A stretch of 64,000 nucleotides of DNA from Gemmatimonadota bacterium. GTDB lineage: Bacteria > Gemmatimonadota > Gemmatimonadetes > Longimicrobiales > Gaopeijiaceae. A program made the translations under genes and the position numbers. This document shows, in pieces, positions 46,851 through 55,776 of this stretch (within the stretch, counting starts at the first letter, position 1; every line of letters starts with the position of its first letter). The stretch lies in assembly GCA_021295815.1 (NCBI GenBank), contig JAGWBQ010000006.1, positions 30,698-94,697 of the forward strand, in the 5' to 3' direction. The notes under the pieces were generated by a model. It was not told where the DNA came from and ran no database searches. It saw only the letters and a list, made by a program, of their open reading frames with translations.

Positions 46851-47950
46851 GTCACTAGCTCCATCCTTGAGTTGTCGCGGCGAGTCCGTCCGGCCTTGGC
46901 GACGTTTCTTCCGTCGACCATGACCACGTCCGCGGTGAAATCGAACGATCCGGCCAGGAGCGACGAGCCGACTCCGTAAGCGTCGACTGGGACCCGGTCG
47001 GCTTCGAAGCGGGCGACCTTGTCGCGGGTGAACCCCCCCGACGCCACGATGCGGATCCGGTCGAGGCCGGCTCCGTCGAGGGCCCCGCGCACGTTGCGAA
47101 CGAGCTGAGCATTCACGCCGCGCGGGTCGAAGCTGCCCATATGACCTACGACCGAGGCATCGATCATGGTCGAGCTGGTGTCGAGTCGAACGCCCCATAG
47201 ACGGCTCCCGAGCGCCTCCGCCACCTCCAGGGCGGTCGAGACGCTGTCGTTGTCGAAGTCCACGGTGGCCACGACCGGCACATCGTCCGGCAGGTGGTCG
47301 GCCATAGCCCGCGCCGCCGCCACGGTATCGCCGCCGAAGCAGGCGATCAGCGCGTGCGGTACCGTGCCGCTTCCTTCGCCGGCCCACCATGCGCCCTGGG
47401 CGTCGGTGGACACGCCTTCGGCTCCCGCGAGGCGGGCGGCCCAGCCGTCGCCCTCCTGGACGCTCCAGAGATCGAAGCGCGCCGGGAAGAAAATGACGGG
47501 CTTAGGCCACGCGGCCTCGACCACCGCCCGAGTGTTGGTGGCGATCCGAGTCCGCCGCGTGAGCAGCCCCAGGTAAAGGGTTTCCAGGTGCGCGAAGGCG
47601 GCGTACGGCCCGGTGACCGCCATCACGCTCTCCCACGGCGACACGGCCGCGCCGTCACGAAGCGACCTTACCTCAAGGTCGTCGAAACCGTAGGGTTCTC
47701 TCAGACAACGCTTGAGGAGCCCGATCACCTCGTCGGTTCCGGCGAGCACGGCCTCACGTCGCTGGAAGACCTGCATGGCGACGACCGAGGGAGGATCCCG
47801 CGTCCCGACGATTTCGGCCGAGCGGACGAAGTATTTGTCCGAGTAGCGCCCCGCTCGGATATCGGCTTCCGGAAACTCGAAGATTCCCGGATCCAGCCGC
47901 TCGCGCCGGGGGATCGGCGGCGCTCCTGACCCGGGTTTTTGGGAGTTCAT
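46847..47950 (-). CDS. Nicotinate phosphoribosyltransferase
   Basis: NAPRTase makes nicotinate mononucleotide from nicotinate, PRPP and ATP in NAD salvage. The 367-residue protein has DPGIFEFPEADIRAGRYSDKYF, LYLGLLTRRTRIATNTRAVV, FFPARFDLWSVQEGDG, and the VVATVDFDNDSVSTALE / RIRIVASGGFTRDKVARF barrel strands of the archaeal-type short NAPRT. It is upstream of nicotinamidase, which makes its substrate. ATG 47950 is preferred over a frame start further out. Confidence 0.88.
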   Translation of the reverse strand: MNSQKPGSGAPPIPRRERLDPGIFEFPEADIRAGRYSDKYFVRSAEIVGTRDPPSVVAMQVFQRREAVLAGTDEVIGLLKRCLREPYGFDDLEVRSLRDGAAVSPWESVMAVTGPYAAFAHLETLYLGLLTRRTRIATNTRAVVEAAWPKPVIFFPARFDLWSVQEGDGWAARLAGAEGVSTDAQGAWWAGEGSGTVPHALIACFGGDTVAAARAMADHLPDDVPVVATVDFDNDSVSTALEVAEALGSRLWGVRLDTSSTMIDASVVGHMGSFDPRGVNAQLVRNVRGALDGAGLDRIRIVASGGFTRDKVARFEADRVPVDAYGVGSSLLAGSFDFTADVVMVDGRNVAKAGRTRRDNSRMELVT

Positions 47951-48078
47951 CGCGAAGTCGGCCAGGATGCGTCGCCGCACGGGTGCGAAAAGGTTCTGAA
48001 GATCGGTGGTTTCCACTGCTCCGTGAAGCCTACCCCGCACTTGCACGGACAGTGCCCCGGTGCGATAATCCCTGCCGC

Positions 48079-49314
48079 ATGGCACTGCTAATCTGGATCC
48101 TGGTCGTAGCGCTCGGGATCTCCTTCCTGTGTTCGATTCTCGAGGCGGTCTTCCTCTCCGTCACGCACTCGTACGTGGCGCTCCTCAAGGAGGAGGGCTC
48201 GCGGGCCGGAAGGTGGCTGGAGGCGGCGCGTCGGGACGTGGACGAGCCTATCGCGGCCATACTCACCCTCAACACCCTCGCCCACACCATGGGGGCGACG
48301 CTTGCGGGTGCCGAGGCGGCTAGGGTCTTCGGCGACCCATGGGTAGGCGCCTTCTCGGCGTTTCTCACGCTCGCCGTGCTCATCTTCACGGAGATCGTGC
48401 CCAAGACGATCGGCGCAACCTACTGGAAGAGCCTGGCTCGTTATTCGGCAACGGTCCTCCGCGTCCTGGTAGTCGTCATGAAGCCTTTCGTCGTGCCGCT
48501 GGGGTGGCTCACGCGGTTGCTGACCCGGGGCACGTCGGGTCCGCTGGTGAGCAGGGCCGAGCTCGAGAAGCTGGCCGAGATCGGCAGGTCCGAAGGTGCG
48601 ATCCGCGAAGACGAGCTGCGGGCGATGAAGGGAGTGATCGGACTGCGCGAAACCTCGGTGGGAGAGGTGATGACCCCCCGGACCGACATCGTGGCGGTCT
48701 CCCGGGGAGCGAGCGTGGCCGAGGCGAAGCGGGTCATGCTCGACACGGGAAGGCTGAGGCTCCCGGTCTTCGACGGCGAGATCGACAGGGTGGCCGGGCT
48801 GGTGATCGCCCGAGATCTGTGGCGGGCCGCCGAGGAGGGCGAGACCTCGCTGGAGGGTGTCGTGCGTCCGGCTCATTTCGCGCCGGCGAGCAAGGCGGTG
48901 GTCGATCTGATCGCCGAGATGAGGGCGGGACGGATCGGCATGACCATCGTGGTGGACGAATTCGGGGGCACCGACGGGCTCGTCACCCTCGAAGACCTGA
49001 TCGAGGAGATCGTCGGCGAGATCCACGACGAGCACGAGGTCGACGGACCCGAGGACTTCCGTGAGCTGCCCCGGGGCGAGACCCGGATCAGAGGCGGCAC
49101 TCCGCTTCGCGTGGTGGCCGAGCGCCTGGGGTTCGTACCGGACGAGTCCGAGGAGGAAGCTTACGACACCATCGGGGGCTTCGTCTTCGGACGGCTGGAC
49201 CGCATCCCGCTGGCCGGCGACATGGTGGAGGTCGAGAGCGGCTCCCTGCAGGTCACCCTGATGGAGGGTCGGCGGATAGCCTACCTAGTCTTCGTTCCGA
49301 AGGAGCCGGCCTAG
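48079..49314 (+). CDS. CNNM/CorC-family membrane protein (hemolysin C-like)
   Basis: The 411-residue protein has an N-terminal DUF21 transmembrane region (ILVVALGISFLCSILEAVFLS, TLNTLAHTMGATLAG, FTEIVPKTIGATYW), paired CBS domains (VGEVMTPRTDIVAVSRG... LPVFDGEIDRVAGLVIARDL), and a CorC_HlyC domain (EFGGTDGLVTLEDLIEEIVGEI). These proteins export Mg2+ or Co2+ or regulate their efflux. The stop lies inside the 3' end of the convergent lspA gene. Confidence 0.93.
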   Translation: MALLIWILVVALGISFLCSILEAVFLSVTHSYVALLKEEGSRAGRWLEAARRDVDEPIAAILTLNTLAHTMGATLAGAEAARVFGDPWVGAFSAFLTLAVLIFTEIVPKTIGATYWKSLARYSATVLRVLVVVMKPFVVPLGWLTRLLTRGTSGPLVSRAELEKLAEIGRSEGAIREDELRAMKGVIGLRETSVGEVMTPRTDIVAVSRGASVAEAKRVMLDTGRLRLPVFDGEIDRVAGLVIARDLWRAAEEGETSLEGVVRPAHFAPASKAVVDLIAEMRAGRIGMTIVVDEFGGTDGLVTLEDLIEEIVGEIHDEHEVDGPEDFRELPRGETRIRGGTPLRVVAERLGFVPDESEEEAYDTIGGFVFGRLDRIPLAGDMVEVESGSLQVTLMEGRRIAYLVFVPKEPA

Positions 49315-49909
49315 CCGGAGGACCACCGCCGGGGATCGCCTCGCTCGTTTTCGCAGAACCCTCGCCGCCGTCGCTCTCGTCCGCGGAGCCGCCGTCACCC
49401 TCGTCCGCGGACTCCGCCGCCACCTTGCCAGCCCTTTTCCGAGTGTCCTCGCGCCAGAACGAGATGGCCAGCGCGACCGCACCGCATGAGATCGCCATAT
49501 CGGCGAAGTTGAAGATGGGAAAATGCCAGAAACCGAGATCGAGCGGGCCGATAAAGTCCACGACCCCGCGGGGCCAGCGCACTCGGTCGTAGAGATTGCC
49601 GACCGCTCCGGCGATGACGAATGCGATCGACCATTGACGCAGCCAGTCGCCTTGGCGCGCGCTGCGCATCAGAGACGCCAGCACCACGAGTGCGATCACG
49701 GTGACCGGAATGAAGAGCCAGCGCGAGTCATCGCCGATGCTGATGCCGAACGCGGCGCCTCGGTTGAAGGCGAGCGTGAGCGGAATCAGTCCGTCCAGAA
49801 GCTCCTGGGGGTTGCCCGGGAGCTCGCGCAAAGCCCAGCGCTTGGTCCAAAAATCGAGCGCGAACACGACGATGACCGTCGAGAGAACTACGGTGAGTTT
49901 GGTGCGCAC
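49253..49909 (-). CDS. lspA: Lipoprotein signal peptidase II (with C-terminal low-complexity tail)
   Basis: LspA cleaves lipoprotein signal peptides in the inner membrane. The 218-residue protein has the four-helix core with ALDFWTKRWALRELPG, FNRGAAFGI, GNLYDRVRWPRGVVDFI, and FNFADMAISCGA, which holds the catalytic Asp pair. The core ends near residue 165. The last ~50 residues are an acidic, Gly/Ser/Ala-rich tail that overlaps the CNNM gene by 62 bp. The tail may be a genuine extension or may arise because an earlier stop was lost. GTG start. Confidence 0.9.
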   Translation of the reverse strand: MRTKLTVVLSTVIVVFALDFWTKRWALRELPGNPQELLDGLIPLTLAFNRGAAFGISIGDDSRWLFIPVTVIALVVLASLMRSARQGDWLRQWSIAFVIAGAVGNLYDRVRWPRGVVDFIGPLDLGFWHFPIFNFADMAISCGAVALAISFWREDTRKRAGKVAAESADEGDGGSADESDGGEGSAKTSEAIPGGGPPARPAPSERRLGRLSADPPSG

Positions 49910-49928
49910 CGGCAAGTGAAAGGGGGAA

Positions 49929-50286
49929 TGGAGGCGGCGGGAGTCGAACCCGCGTCCGCGAACCGGATCGAGAAGAGCTTCTACGTGCGTAGAACGCGGT
50001 TGATCTTCACCTGCGAATGCTCCGCGAACGCGCAGTCGTAGGCTGAGTCGCCGGGTTGGTTTCACCTCTCGAGCGGCGACGACTCGAAAGGCTGAGCCCG
50101 AATTGGTGACGCCTTGCCGGAACGCCTCGGGCGGGCTTCCCGGAAGACGGACCGCTAGGGTTTACCTAGGCGGCCAGCGCCAGATTGTCGTTGGCAGCTA
50201 TGTTGGTTGTCTCGGGGTTTAGCGAGGTCCGAGACCTCGGCACGCTACTCAGCCGTCTCCGGACACGTCGAAACCGTGACGCCCCC
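49929..50286 (-). ncRNA. ssrA: Transfer-messenger RNA
   Basis: The minus-strand 5' end GGGGGCG (50286-50280) pairs with CGCCTCC near the 3' end, with discriminator A at 49929. The T arm GGGTTCGACTCCC is present. The coding part reads ANDNLALAA and then TAG, with GCT as the resume codon, at about 50204-50170. CCA is not encoded. tmRNA tags peptides from stalled ribosomes for degradation. Confidence 0.95.
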
Positions 50287-50382
50287 GTGGAGTGCTGACG
50301 TGGCACAAGATAACCCCGCTCGGGGCTCCTGTTCCACCCAGCGGGCGCTCTCTGCGCTTCGGCATTCCCCGCGAGTGGAGTC

Positions 50383-51444
50383 TCAGCGCTCTGCGGAAGG
50401 AACGGGTCCGCTCCCGACTTCCACCACCTCGGCCTCCGCCCGATACCCTTCGATGAGCGCTTCCACCTCCATCAGGGTCTTCGCATCCATCAAGTGGGAG
50501 CGAAGGGCTCGCCCGTTCGGGAGTCCCTTCGTATACCAACCCAGATGCTTGCGGAAATCGCGTATGGCCTTCCTCGCGTCGGCTTCGAAGACGATGGCGT
50601 TGCGTGCGTGCTCCAGGCAGATCTCGAAGCGTTCGCGGACGTCGGGGTCGGGCGGGATCGGTTCGCCGTCGAGCGCCGCCCGGGCCTGTCCGAAGAACCA
50701 GGGGTCGCCGTGCGAGCCCCGTGCGATCATGATCGCTGCGCAGCCGGTCTCGTCTCGCATCCTGCGGGCGTCTTCCGGCAGCCGGATGTCGCCGTTGCCG
50801 ATGACCGGCACCTCCAGCGCCGCCACCAGCTCGGCTATCTCGGACCAGCGCGCCTTCCCGGAGTACATGTCGGCGCGGGTGCGCGGATGCAGACAGACCG
50901 CACGGGCTCCGGCGTCCTGGCAGACGAGGCCGATTCTCACCGGATCCCTCGTCGCCTCGTCGAAGCCGCTCCGGATCTTCACCGTGGTGGGCAGCGACGT
51001 GGCGTCATCCACGGCTCTCACGATCTCCGCCACCAGCCTGAGATCGCGCAGGCAGCCGGAACCCCCGTTCCTCTTCACCACCTTCTTGACGGGACAGCCG
51101 AAATTTATGTCGACGAAGTCGGGAGCGTGGCTCGCCGCAACGTAAGCCGCCGCGTCGGCCATCATGGCCGGGTCCGATCCGAAGATCTGGATGCCGATGG
51201 GTCGCTCGTCGTCGTGGAAGCGCAGGTAGGAGCGTGAGCGCACATTGTCCAGGACGATGCCGGCCGCGCTTACGAACTCGGTCTCGACCACGTCCGCGCC
51301 GAAACGCCTGCACAGCCTGCGGAACGGCGATTCGCTCACTCCCGCCTGGGGGGCGAGATAGAGCGGCGTCGGGAGTGCGCAGAGTATCCTGACGAAATTC
51401 GCGGAAGATTCGAACCCTTCGGTTGGGCGGCGGTCCGTAACCAT
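50383..51444 (-). CDS. dus: tRNA-dihydrouridine synthase (DusB-like)
   Basis: Dus enzymes reduce uridines in tRNA with FMN and NADPH. The 353-residue protein begins with YLAPQAGVSESPFRRLCRRFG, and has VDINFGCPVKKVVKRNGGSGC with the catalytic Cys, GARAVCLHPRTRADMYSGKA, PVIGNGDIR and MIARGSHGDPWFF. It lies upstream of tmRNA on the same strand and is divergent from the ptsN-like gene. Confidence 0.93.
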   Translation of the reverse strand: MVTDRRPTEGFESSANFVRILCALPTPLYLAPQAGVSESPFRRLCRRFGADVVETEFVSAAGIVLDNVRSRSYLRFHDDERPIGIQIFGSDPAMMADAAAYVAASHAPDFVDINFGCPVKKVVKRNGGSGCLRDLRLVAEIVRAVDDATSLPTTVKIRSGFDEATRDPVRIGLVCQDAGARAVCLHPRTRADMYSGKARWSEIAELVAALEVPVIGNGDIRLPEDARRMRDETGCAAIMIARGSHGDPWFFGQARAALDGEPIPPDPDVRERFEICLEHARNAIVFEADARKAIRDFRKHLGWYTKGLPNGRALRSHLMDAKTLMEVEALIEGYRAEAEVVEVGSGPVPSAER

Positions 51445-51494
51445 GAGGAATAAGTTAAGTTACGGCTGCGATTCCCGACCCTCCACGGAAGCCG

Positions 51495-51944
51495 ATGGCA
51501 ATCCTAAGCAGCCTCTTCACCCCCTCCGAGGTGAAGCTCGACCTCGCGGCCTCTTCCAAGGAGGAGGTCCTCGCGGAACTCGTCGGCCTTCTGGGCTGCT
51601 CCTCGTACTGCCAGGCCACCCTGCTCCGAACCCTGCGCCGCCGGGAGAACCTCGGTTCCACCGGTATCGGCGGCGGTGTGGCGATCCCGCACTGCAGAAC
51701 CGAAGCGGTGGGCGATCTCAGAGTCGCCTACGGACGCAAAGCGGGCGGGTTGGAGTTCAACGCCATCGACGGCGCTCCGGTCAGACATTTCTTCCTGATC
51801 GCCGCTCCTCCGGTCAAGGCCTCCGACAACTACCTGAACGTGTTGGCGCAGATCGCCCACTTCGTCAAGCGTCCCGAAACCTCTTCCCGGTTGGGAGAGC
51901 TGGCCGACGCACACGAGTTTCTGGAGCTGATCGAAGCGTCCTAG
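51495..51944 (+). CDS. PTS IIA protein (PtsN / IIA-Ntr like)
   Basis: The 149-residue protein is a PTS EIIA-2 domain with the phospho-accepting His in GGVAIPHCRTEAVG and the typical LVGLLG-type N-terminus. It is a single domain without a sugar permease beside it. A regulatory role in nitrogen, potassium or carbon signalling is likely. EI is encoded at 61909 and an HPr domain at the window end, so the relay partners exist in this genome. Confidence 0.88.
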   Translation: MAILSSLFTPSEVKLDLAASSKEEVLAELVGLLGCSSYCQATLLRTLRRRENLGSTGIGGGVAIPHCRTEAVGDLRVAYGRKAGGLEFNAIDGAPVRHFFLIAAPPVKASDNYLNVLAQIAHFVKRPETSSRLGELADAHEFLELIEAS

Positions 51945-51989
51945 CGCTCTGCGTCGCCGCGCCGCCGGGAGGGATCCGTCCCCAGGGGG

Positions 51990-53315
51990 CTAGCCGTGCG
52001 GTCCGCCCGCCGCAGGTGCGGCGATGCCCTGCCTGGCTAGAGTCCGAGCGATCGTGGGGCGACCCAGGCGCATCCGTTCGTCGCTCAGCAGGAACGAGAC
52101 GACGTAGCCCGCACCGAGCATCAAGATGCCGAGCAGGAGGCAGTACATGACGGCTCGGTCGGGGTAAATGTCCTTGAAGTAGCCCACGATGAGCGGTCCG
52201 ACCACGCCCGCCGCCGCAGCGCCGGTCAGTACGCCGCCGTAGATCTTCGGCATGTTCACCGAGCCGAATACCTCGATGATCAGAGATGGCATGGTGGCCC
52301 AGCCTCCGCCGTAGCAGAGTAGGACGTAGCATACCAGGGCGCCGAAAATCCAAGGATTGGTCTGGGACATCAGGAGGCCGAACACGATCAGCTGGCTGCC
52401 GAGCAGGACGCGGTAAACCGCCACTCTCCCGATCCGGTCCGAGAGCCAGGCCCAGAAGAGCCGGCCGAGACCGTTGCAGACCGAGCTCACCGCGATCAGT
52501 GTCGCCCCGTACTCGGCGAGCACGATGGAGTCGAGCGCGGGATCTGCGAGCCCCCAGATCTCCTGAAGGAGTTCGGATTGGAAGCCGATGACCGAGATTC
52601 CGGCGGCGACGTGGGTGAAGAAGACCACCCAGAGGACGACGAAGCTTCCCGACATTATGTAGGGCAGCAGGGGCTGACGCGCCGGTTTGACCTTTGCGCC
52701 GGAGCTCCCGGGATCGGGCTCCGGCGTGTCCGGGTTGCGCAGCACCAGGCTGCACGGGACCAGGACCACCGCGAAGAAGACTCCCAGCAGGAGGAAGACG
52801 AGCGGGAGTTCCCCGCCGGTGATGGCGACGAAGAACGGACCCACGATCTTGCTCAACACGAGAGCTCCGATGCCGAAGCCCATCACCACCGTACCCGTCG
52901 CCAGTCCTCGCCGCCGCGGGAACCACTTCGCCACCGTCACGACCGGCGTGACGTAGCCTGCCCCGATGCCGATGCCTCCGAGGACCCCGTAGCCGAGGTA
53001 GAAGAGATCGATGTCGCCCATCTCGAGCGCCAGGGCCGCGACCAGGTATCCGACCGCGAAACATCCGCTGCCCACGAGCGCGAGCGCGCGCGGTCCCATG
53101 CGCGGCAGCACGAGCCCGCCCACTCCAGCGGAAAGGCCCCAGAAGAACATGGCGACCGCGAACGCGGTCACGGTCTCGGTGCTGCTCCATCCGTATTCTC
53201 GCGAGAGCATGGTCTGGAAGAAGCTCCAGGCGTATACGGTGCCGAAGCCGGTATGAAGGAGGGTGCAGCAGGCTCCTATGGCGTACCTTGGCGTCTTTGA
53301 GAACGGGATGGCCAT
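51990..53315 (-). CDS. MFS transporter of the OFA (oxalate/formate antiporter) type
   Basis: The 441-residue protein has 12 predicted helices and OFA-like features: GFGTVYAWSFFQTMLSREYGWS, ATGTVVMGFGIGALVLSKI, SSVCNGLGRLFWAWLSDRIGR and GGWATMPSLIIEVFG. Members move oxalate, formate or other carboxylates, but sequence alone does not fix the substrate. Its start immediately follows the stop of the sensor gene (53316), so it is the last gene of the operon with sensor and binding protein. The genome also encodes formate enzymes, so formate is an open possibility. Confidence 0.82.
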   Translation of the reverse strand: MAIPFSKTPRYAIGACCTLLHTGFGTVYAWSFFQTMLSREYGWSSTETVTAFAVAMFFWGLSAGVGGLVLPRMGPRALALVGSGCFAVGYLVAALALEMGDIDLFYLGYGVLGGIGIGAGYVTPVVTVAKWFPRRRGLATGTVVMGFGIGALVLSKIVGPFFVAITGGELPLVFLLLGVFFAVVLVPCSLVLRNPDTPEPDPGSSGAKVKPARQPLLPYIMSGSFVVLWVVFFTHVAAGISVIGFQSELLQEIWGLADPALDSIVLAEYGATLIAVSSVCNGLGRLFWAWLSDRIGRVAVYRVLLGSQLIVFGLLMSQTNPWIFGALVCYVLLCYGGGWATMPSLIIEVFGSVNMPKIYGGVLTGAAAAGVVGPLIVGYFKDIYPDRAVMYCLLLGILMLGAGYVVSFLLSDERMRLGRPTIARTLARQGIAAPAAGGPHG

Positions 53316-54119
53316 CTAGCGGTCCGTGCCGCTCTCCGTCTCCGACTCGCCATCCGATGCGGATGGGCCCTCCGAGGACAGGCGCTCCTCTTCGACGCCT
53401 GACGCGGACGCGCTCTCAACGGACGCGGCGAGCGGGTCCTTCAGATGGAGCATGACCCGGGCGATGTCTCCGGCTTCGTCGTCGCGGTCGAGGATCTTCT
53501 CGTCGCCGGTCGCCCCGCCTCCTGCGAGCAGACCTGCGAAGCCGATCAGATCGCGGAGCGGCTTCGCGGTGAAGTTCACGAACCAGAAGGAAAGGAGAGT
53601 GCCTATGACGAGTATGATTCCGAAGAGGAACATCTGCTGCCCCACCGCCCGCTGGATCTTCACCTCGACGAGCTCGAGATCCATGCCCAGGTGGACGGTG
53701 CCCGCCACACCGGAAAGGATGGGGCTGCCTACCTCGATGAAGTTGCCGAGTCCGGGAAGATTCCTCTCGGTCGTCGACAGGTCGTGCGGGTCGCTCGCCA
53801 GGATCTCCGCCGGTATGCCGGGCACGAAAGTGTGTGCCAGGTACTCGCCGGTGTCGCTCGTGACGTAGATGTAGCGCACGGTTTCGGTCTGGGCGAACTG
53901 GTCGATGAGCGACTGGAGCGTGGCGAGATTCCGATTCAGGAGGATGTCGACGCTGGAATCGGCGATGTTCTGGACGATGCTGCGGCTGCTGCTCAGGTAT
54001 TCCTCCCTGATCTGCGTCTGTATCGTGGTGATCGAGATAGCGGAGACCGATAGCACCACGACCGCGAAAAGCGCGAAGAAGGAGAACCTGGTCGCTCGGA
54101 AGAGTTTCTGGGTGCTCAT
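53316..54119 (-). CDS. Kinase-less membrane sensor protein with HAMP domain
   Basis: The 267-residue protein has TM1 at about 10-32, a periplasmic cache-like region with SSSRSIVQNIADSSVDILL and TETVRYIYVTSDTGEYLAHT, TM2 at about 159-180, a HAMP-like segment (NFTAKPLRDLIGFAGLLAG), and then a disordered acidic Ser/Glu tail. No kinase, cyclase or methyl-accepting domain follows, so any output must be made by a partner. The start overlaps the binding-protein stop as ATGA, and the OFA transporter follows with no gap. Confidence 0.75.
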   Translation of the reverse strand: MSTQKLFRATRFSFFALFAVVVLSVSAISITTIQTQIREEYLSSSRSIVQNIADSSVDILLNRNLATLQSLIDQFAQTETVRYIYVTSDTGEYLAHTFVPGIPAEILASDPHDLSTTERNLPGLGNFIEVGSPILSGVAGTVHLGMDLELVEVKIQRAVGQQMFLFGIILVIGTLLSFWFVNFTAKPLRDLIGFAGLLAGGGATGDEKILDRDDEAGDIARVMLHLKDPLAASVESASASGVEEERLSSEGPSASDGESETESGTDR

Positions 54120-55438
54120 TGGCCCTCGACGTCGGAGGGAGCGCCGGCCGGATCTTCCCTGAGAGCCGTCCATTCCGCCACCTTGGATTCCCAGTCCTCC
54201 AGCGGCACGAAGCGGTCGCCGTCCACGACCGTGTAGTAGATGCCTTGCAGCCCCTGGCGGCGCTCGGCTCCGAACGACACCTGCTCGCCGACTCCGAGGT
54301 CGTAGTCGTTCACGGCGAACACGGCTTCTTCAAGCCGGGAACGGTCGAGGTCGTCTCCCATGAGCCGAAGGATCTCGATGATCATCCTGGCGTTCAGGAA
54401 GCCTTCGAGACTCACGAAACTCCGGGCGAAGGGCGTGTACGGCTCTCCCTCCGTTATGCGCTCCACCTCCGGCGGGGGAGGATCGTACAGATCCATCATC
54501 TCGTGGTATTCGCGCACGGCCGGCAGCGCCCGGTCCTCGTAGCTGGGGACGACCTGGGAGTTGACCAGGAAGCGGGAATATTCGGAAGGATCCCCTCCCC
54601 CGCCCTGGAGAAGCTCGAGAAGATTCTCGCTGCCCACGAAAGAGAGGTTGGCGACGGGAACGCGAAGCCCGAGATCGACCGCGTCTCGCGCAAGGGCGGC
54701 GCAGGCGGCGTAGGCTCCGACGCAGATCACCGCGTCGGGGTTGCTCGAACGTAGGATCTCGACCTGCGACCTCATGCCGGTGCTGAACCGGCTGCCGCGC
54801 CGATAGGTCGCCTCACCGACTATCGTGCCGCCGTAGCGGGACAACGCCGCTCTGACACCGGCCCAGCCGCTGCGACCGTAGGCGTCGTTCTGGTAGAAGA
54901 CGGCTATGCGACGAAGACCGTGTCGGACGAAGCTGTCGACGAGCCCGGCGGTTTCCTGGCGGTAGGAGGCGCGCAGATTGAATGCGAACTCGCCGTAGGG
55001 CGGCTCCCGCTGCGGTTCGGCTCCCGTAAAGGGGAAGAAGAGAAAGACGCCCCGGTCGCGGAACCTCTTCAGGAGCGGAAGAGCGCGGGTTACGGTCGGA
55101 GTGCCGACATAGCCGAAGAGGAGGAAGACGCTGTCGTCCTGGAGGAGGCTGAGGGTGTTGGCGACGCAGGGTTCGGGCTGGTAGCCGTCGTCGAGCAGCT
55201 TGAGCGTTATCCGACGACCGTTGACTCCGCCGTTCTCGTTGACGTGGCTGAAGTAGGCCATGGAGCCTCGATAGAGCTCGGTACCCAGGGCCCGGGAAGG
55301 CCCCGAAAACGCCGCAGACACTCCGAGGACGATCTCTCCATCCTGGCTCGGTTTCCCGAGTACGTCGAGGTAGCGACCGAAGGGAGCTGCGGCCATGGCC
55401 GTCAGACCGGAGCGCACCAGGGATCTGCGAGTGATCAT
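54116..55438 (-). CDS. Orphan periplasmic ligand-binding protein with Tat-type signal (Peripla_BP_6 type)
   Basis: The 440-residue protein starts with the twin-arginine-like MITRRSLVRSGLTAMAA, then a type I binding fold: LGVSAAFSGPSRALGTELYRG, HVNENGGVNGRRITLKLL, FGYVGTPTVTRALP, IAVFYQNDAYGRSGWAGV, FVSLEGFLNARMIIEIL. It is a clear paralog of 12233-13468. No permease or ATPase is nearby. It is followed by a HAMP sensor (ATGA overlap) and an OFA transporter. The ligand is unknown. Confidence 0.85.
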   Translation of the reverse strand: MITRRSLVRSGLTAMAAAPFGRYLDVLGKPSQDGEIVLGVSAAFSGPSRALGTELYRGSMAYFSHVNENGGVNGRRITLKLLDDGYQPEPCVANTLSLLQDDSVFLLFGYVGTPTVTRALPLLKRFRDRGVFLFFPFTGAEPQREPPYGEFAFNLRASYRQETAGLVDSFVRHGLRRIAVFYQNDAYGRSGWAGVRAALSRYGGTIVGEATYRRGSRFSTGMRSQVEILRSSNPDAVICVGAYAACAALARDAVDLGLRVPVANLSFVGSENLLELLQGGGGDPSEYSRFLVNSQVVPSYEDRALPAVREYHEMMDLYDPPPPEVERITEGEPYTPFARSFVSLEGFLNARMIIEILRLMGDDLDRSRLEEAVFAVNDYDLGVGEQVSFGAERRQGLQGIYYTVVDGDRFVPLEDWESKVAEWTALREDPAGAPSDVEGQ

Positions 55439-55776
55439 GTGCTCATGCCCGAACTGAAACTGATTTGGATCTGCTTGCAGACTCTCGGGGCCGCCGTCGC
55501 TTCAGCCGAGGCCGCAGCGCCGAGGCACCCGGCTTCGGGCATTATAGGCCAAGCCGGTCGAATTCGCCACACCTGGGAGGACATCCGGCAACAGGTCCGG
55601 GAGGAGGTGCGGGCTCCTGGATGGGCGCGGGAGCCGTGCTGCAGTAGCCGAGGGCATGAAAGGCCGAAGAACGGAGAGATGAGCGAAAGACCGCGAGAAC
55701 CTCGGACGGCGCTCCGACTTCTTCCGCAGCCCGGCCATGCCGGCGACGATCCCAAGCCGCCGGAGCGGAAACCAAG
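55439..55776. other. 338-bp region upstream of the binding-protein operon
   Basis: No gene is supported here. It separates the binding-protein start (55438) from the end of the small secreted gene (55777), both on the minus strand. It should hold the operon promoter; a TATAAT on the minus strand lies at 55541-55546. Confidence 0.4.
55541..55546 (-). promoter_or_regulatory. Candidate -10 box for the binding-protein / sensor / transporter operon
   Basis: A perfect TATAAT reads on the minus strand about 100 bp before the binding-protein start. The hexamer 17 bp upstream is TGGCGA, only half-matching TTGACA. Confidence 0.35.

Noticed and set aside
50160..50210. Small peptide gene ending in NDNLALAA
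   Set aside because: It is the tag-coding part of tmRNA; the acceptor and T arm are present on the same strand.
50301..50320. TGGCAC near the tmRNA as a sigma-54 promoter
   Set aside because: No TTGC at the needed -12 distance follows on either strand.
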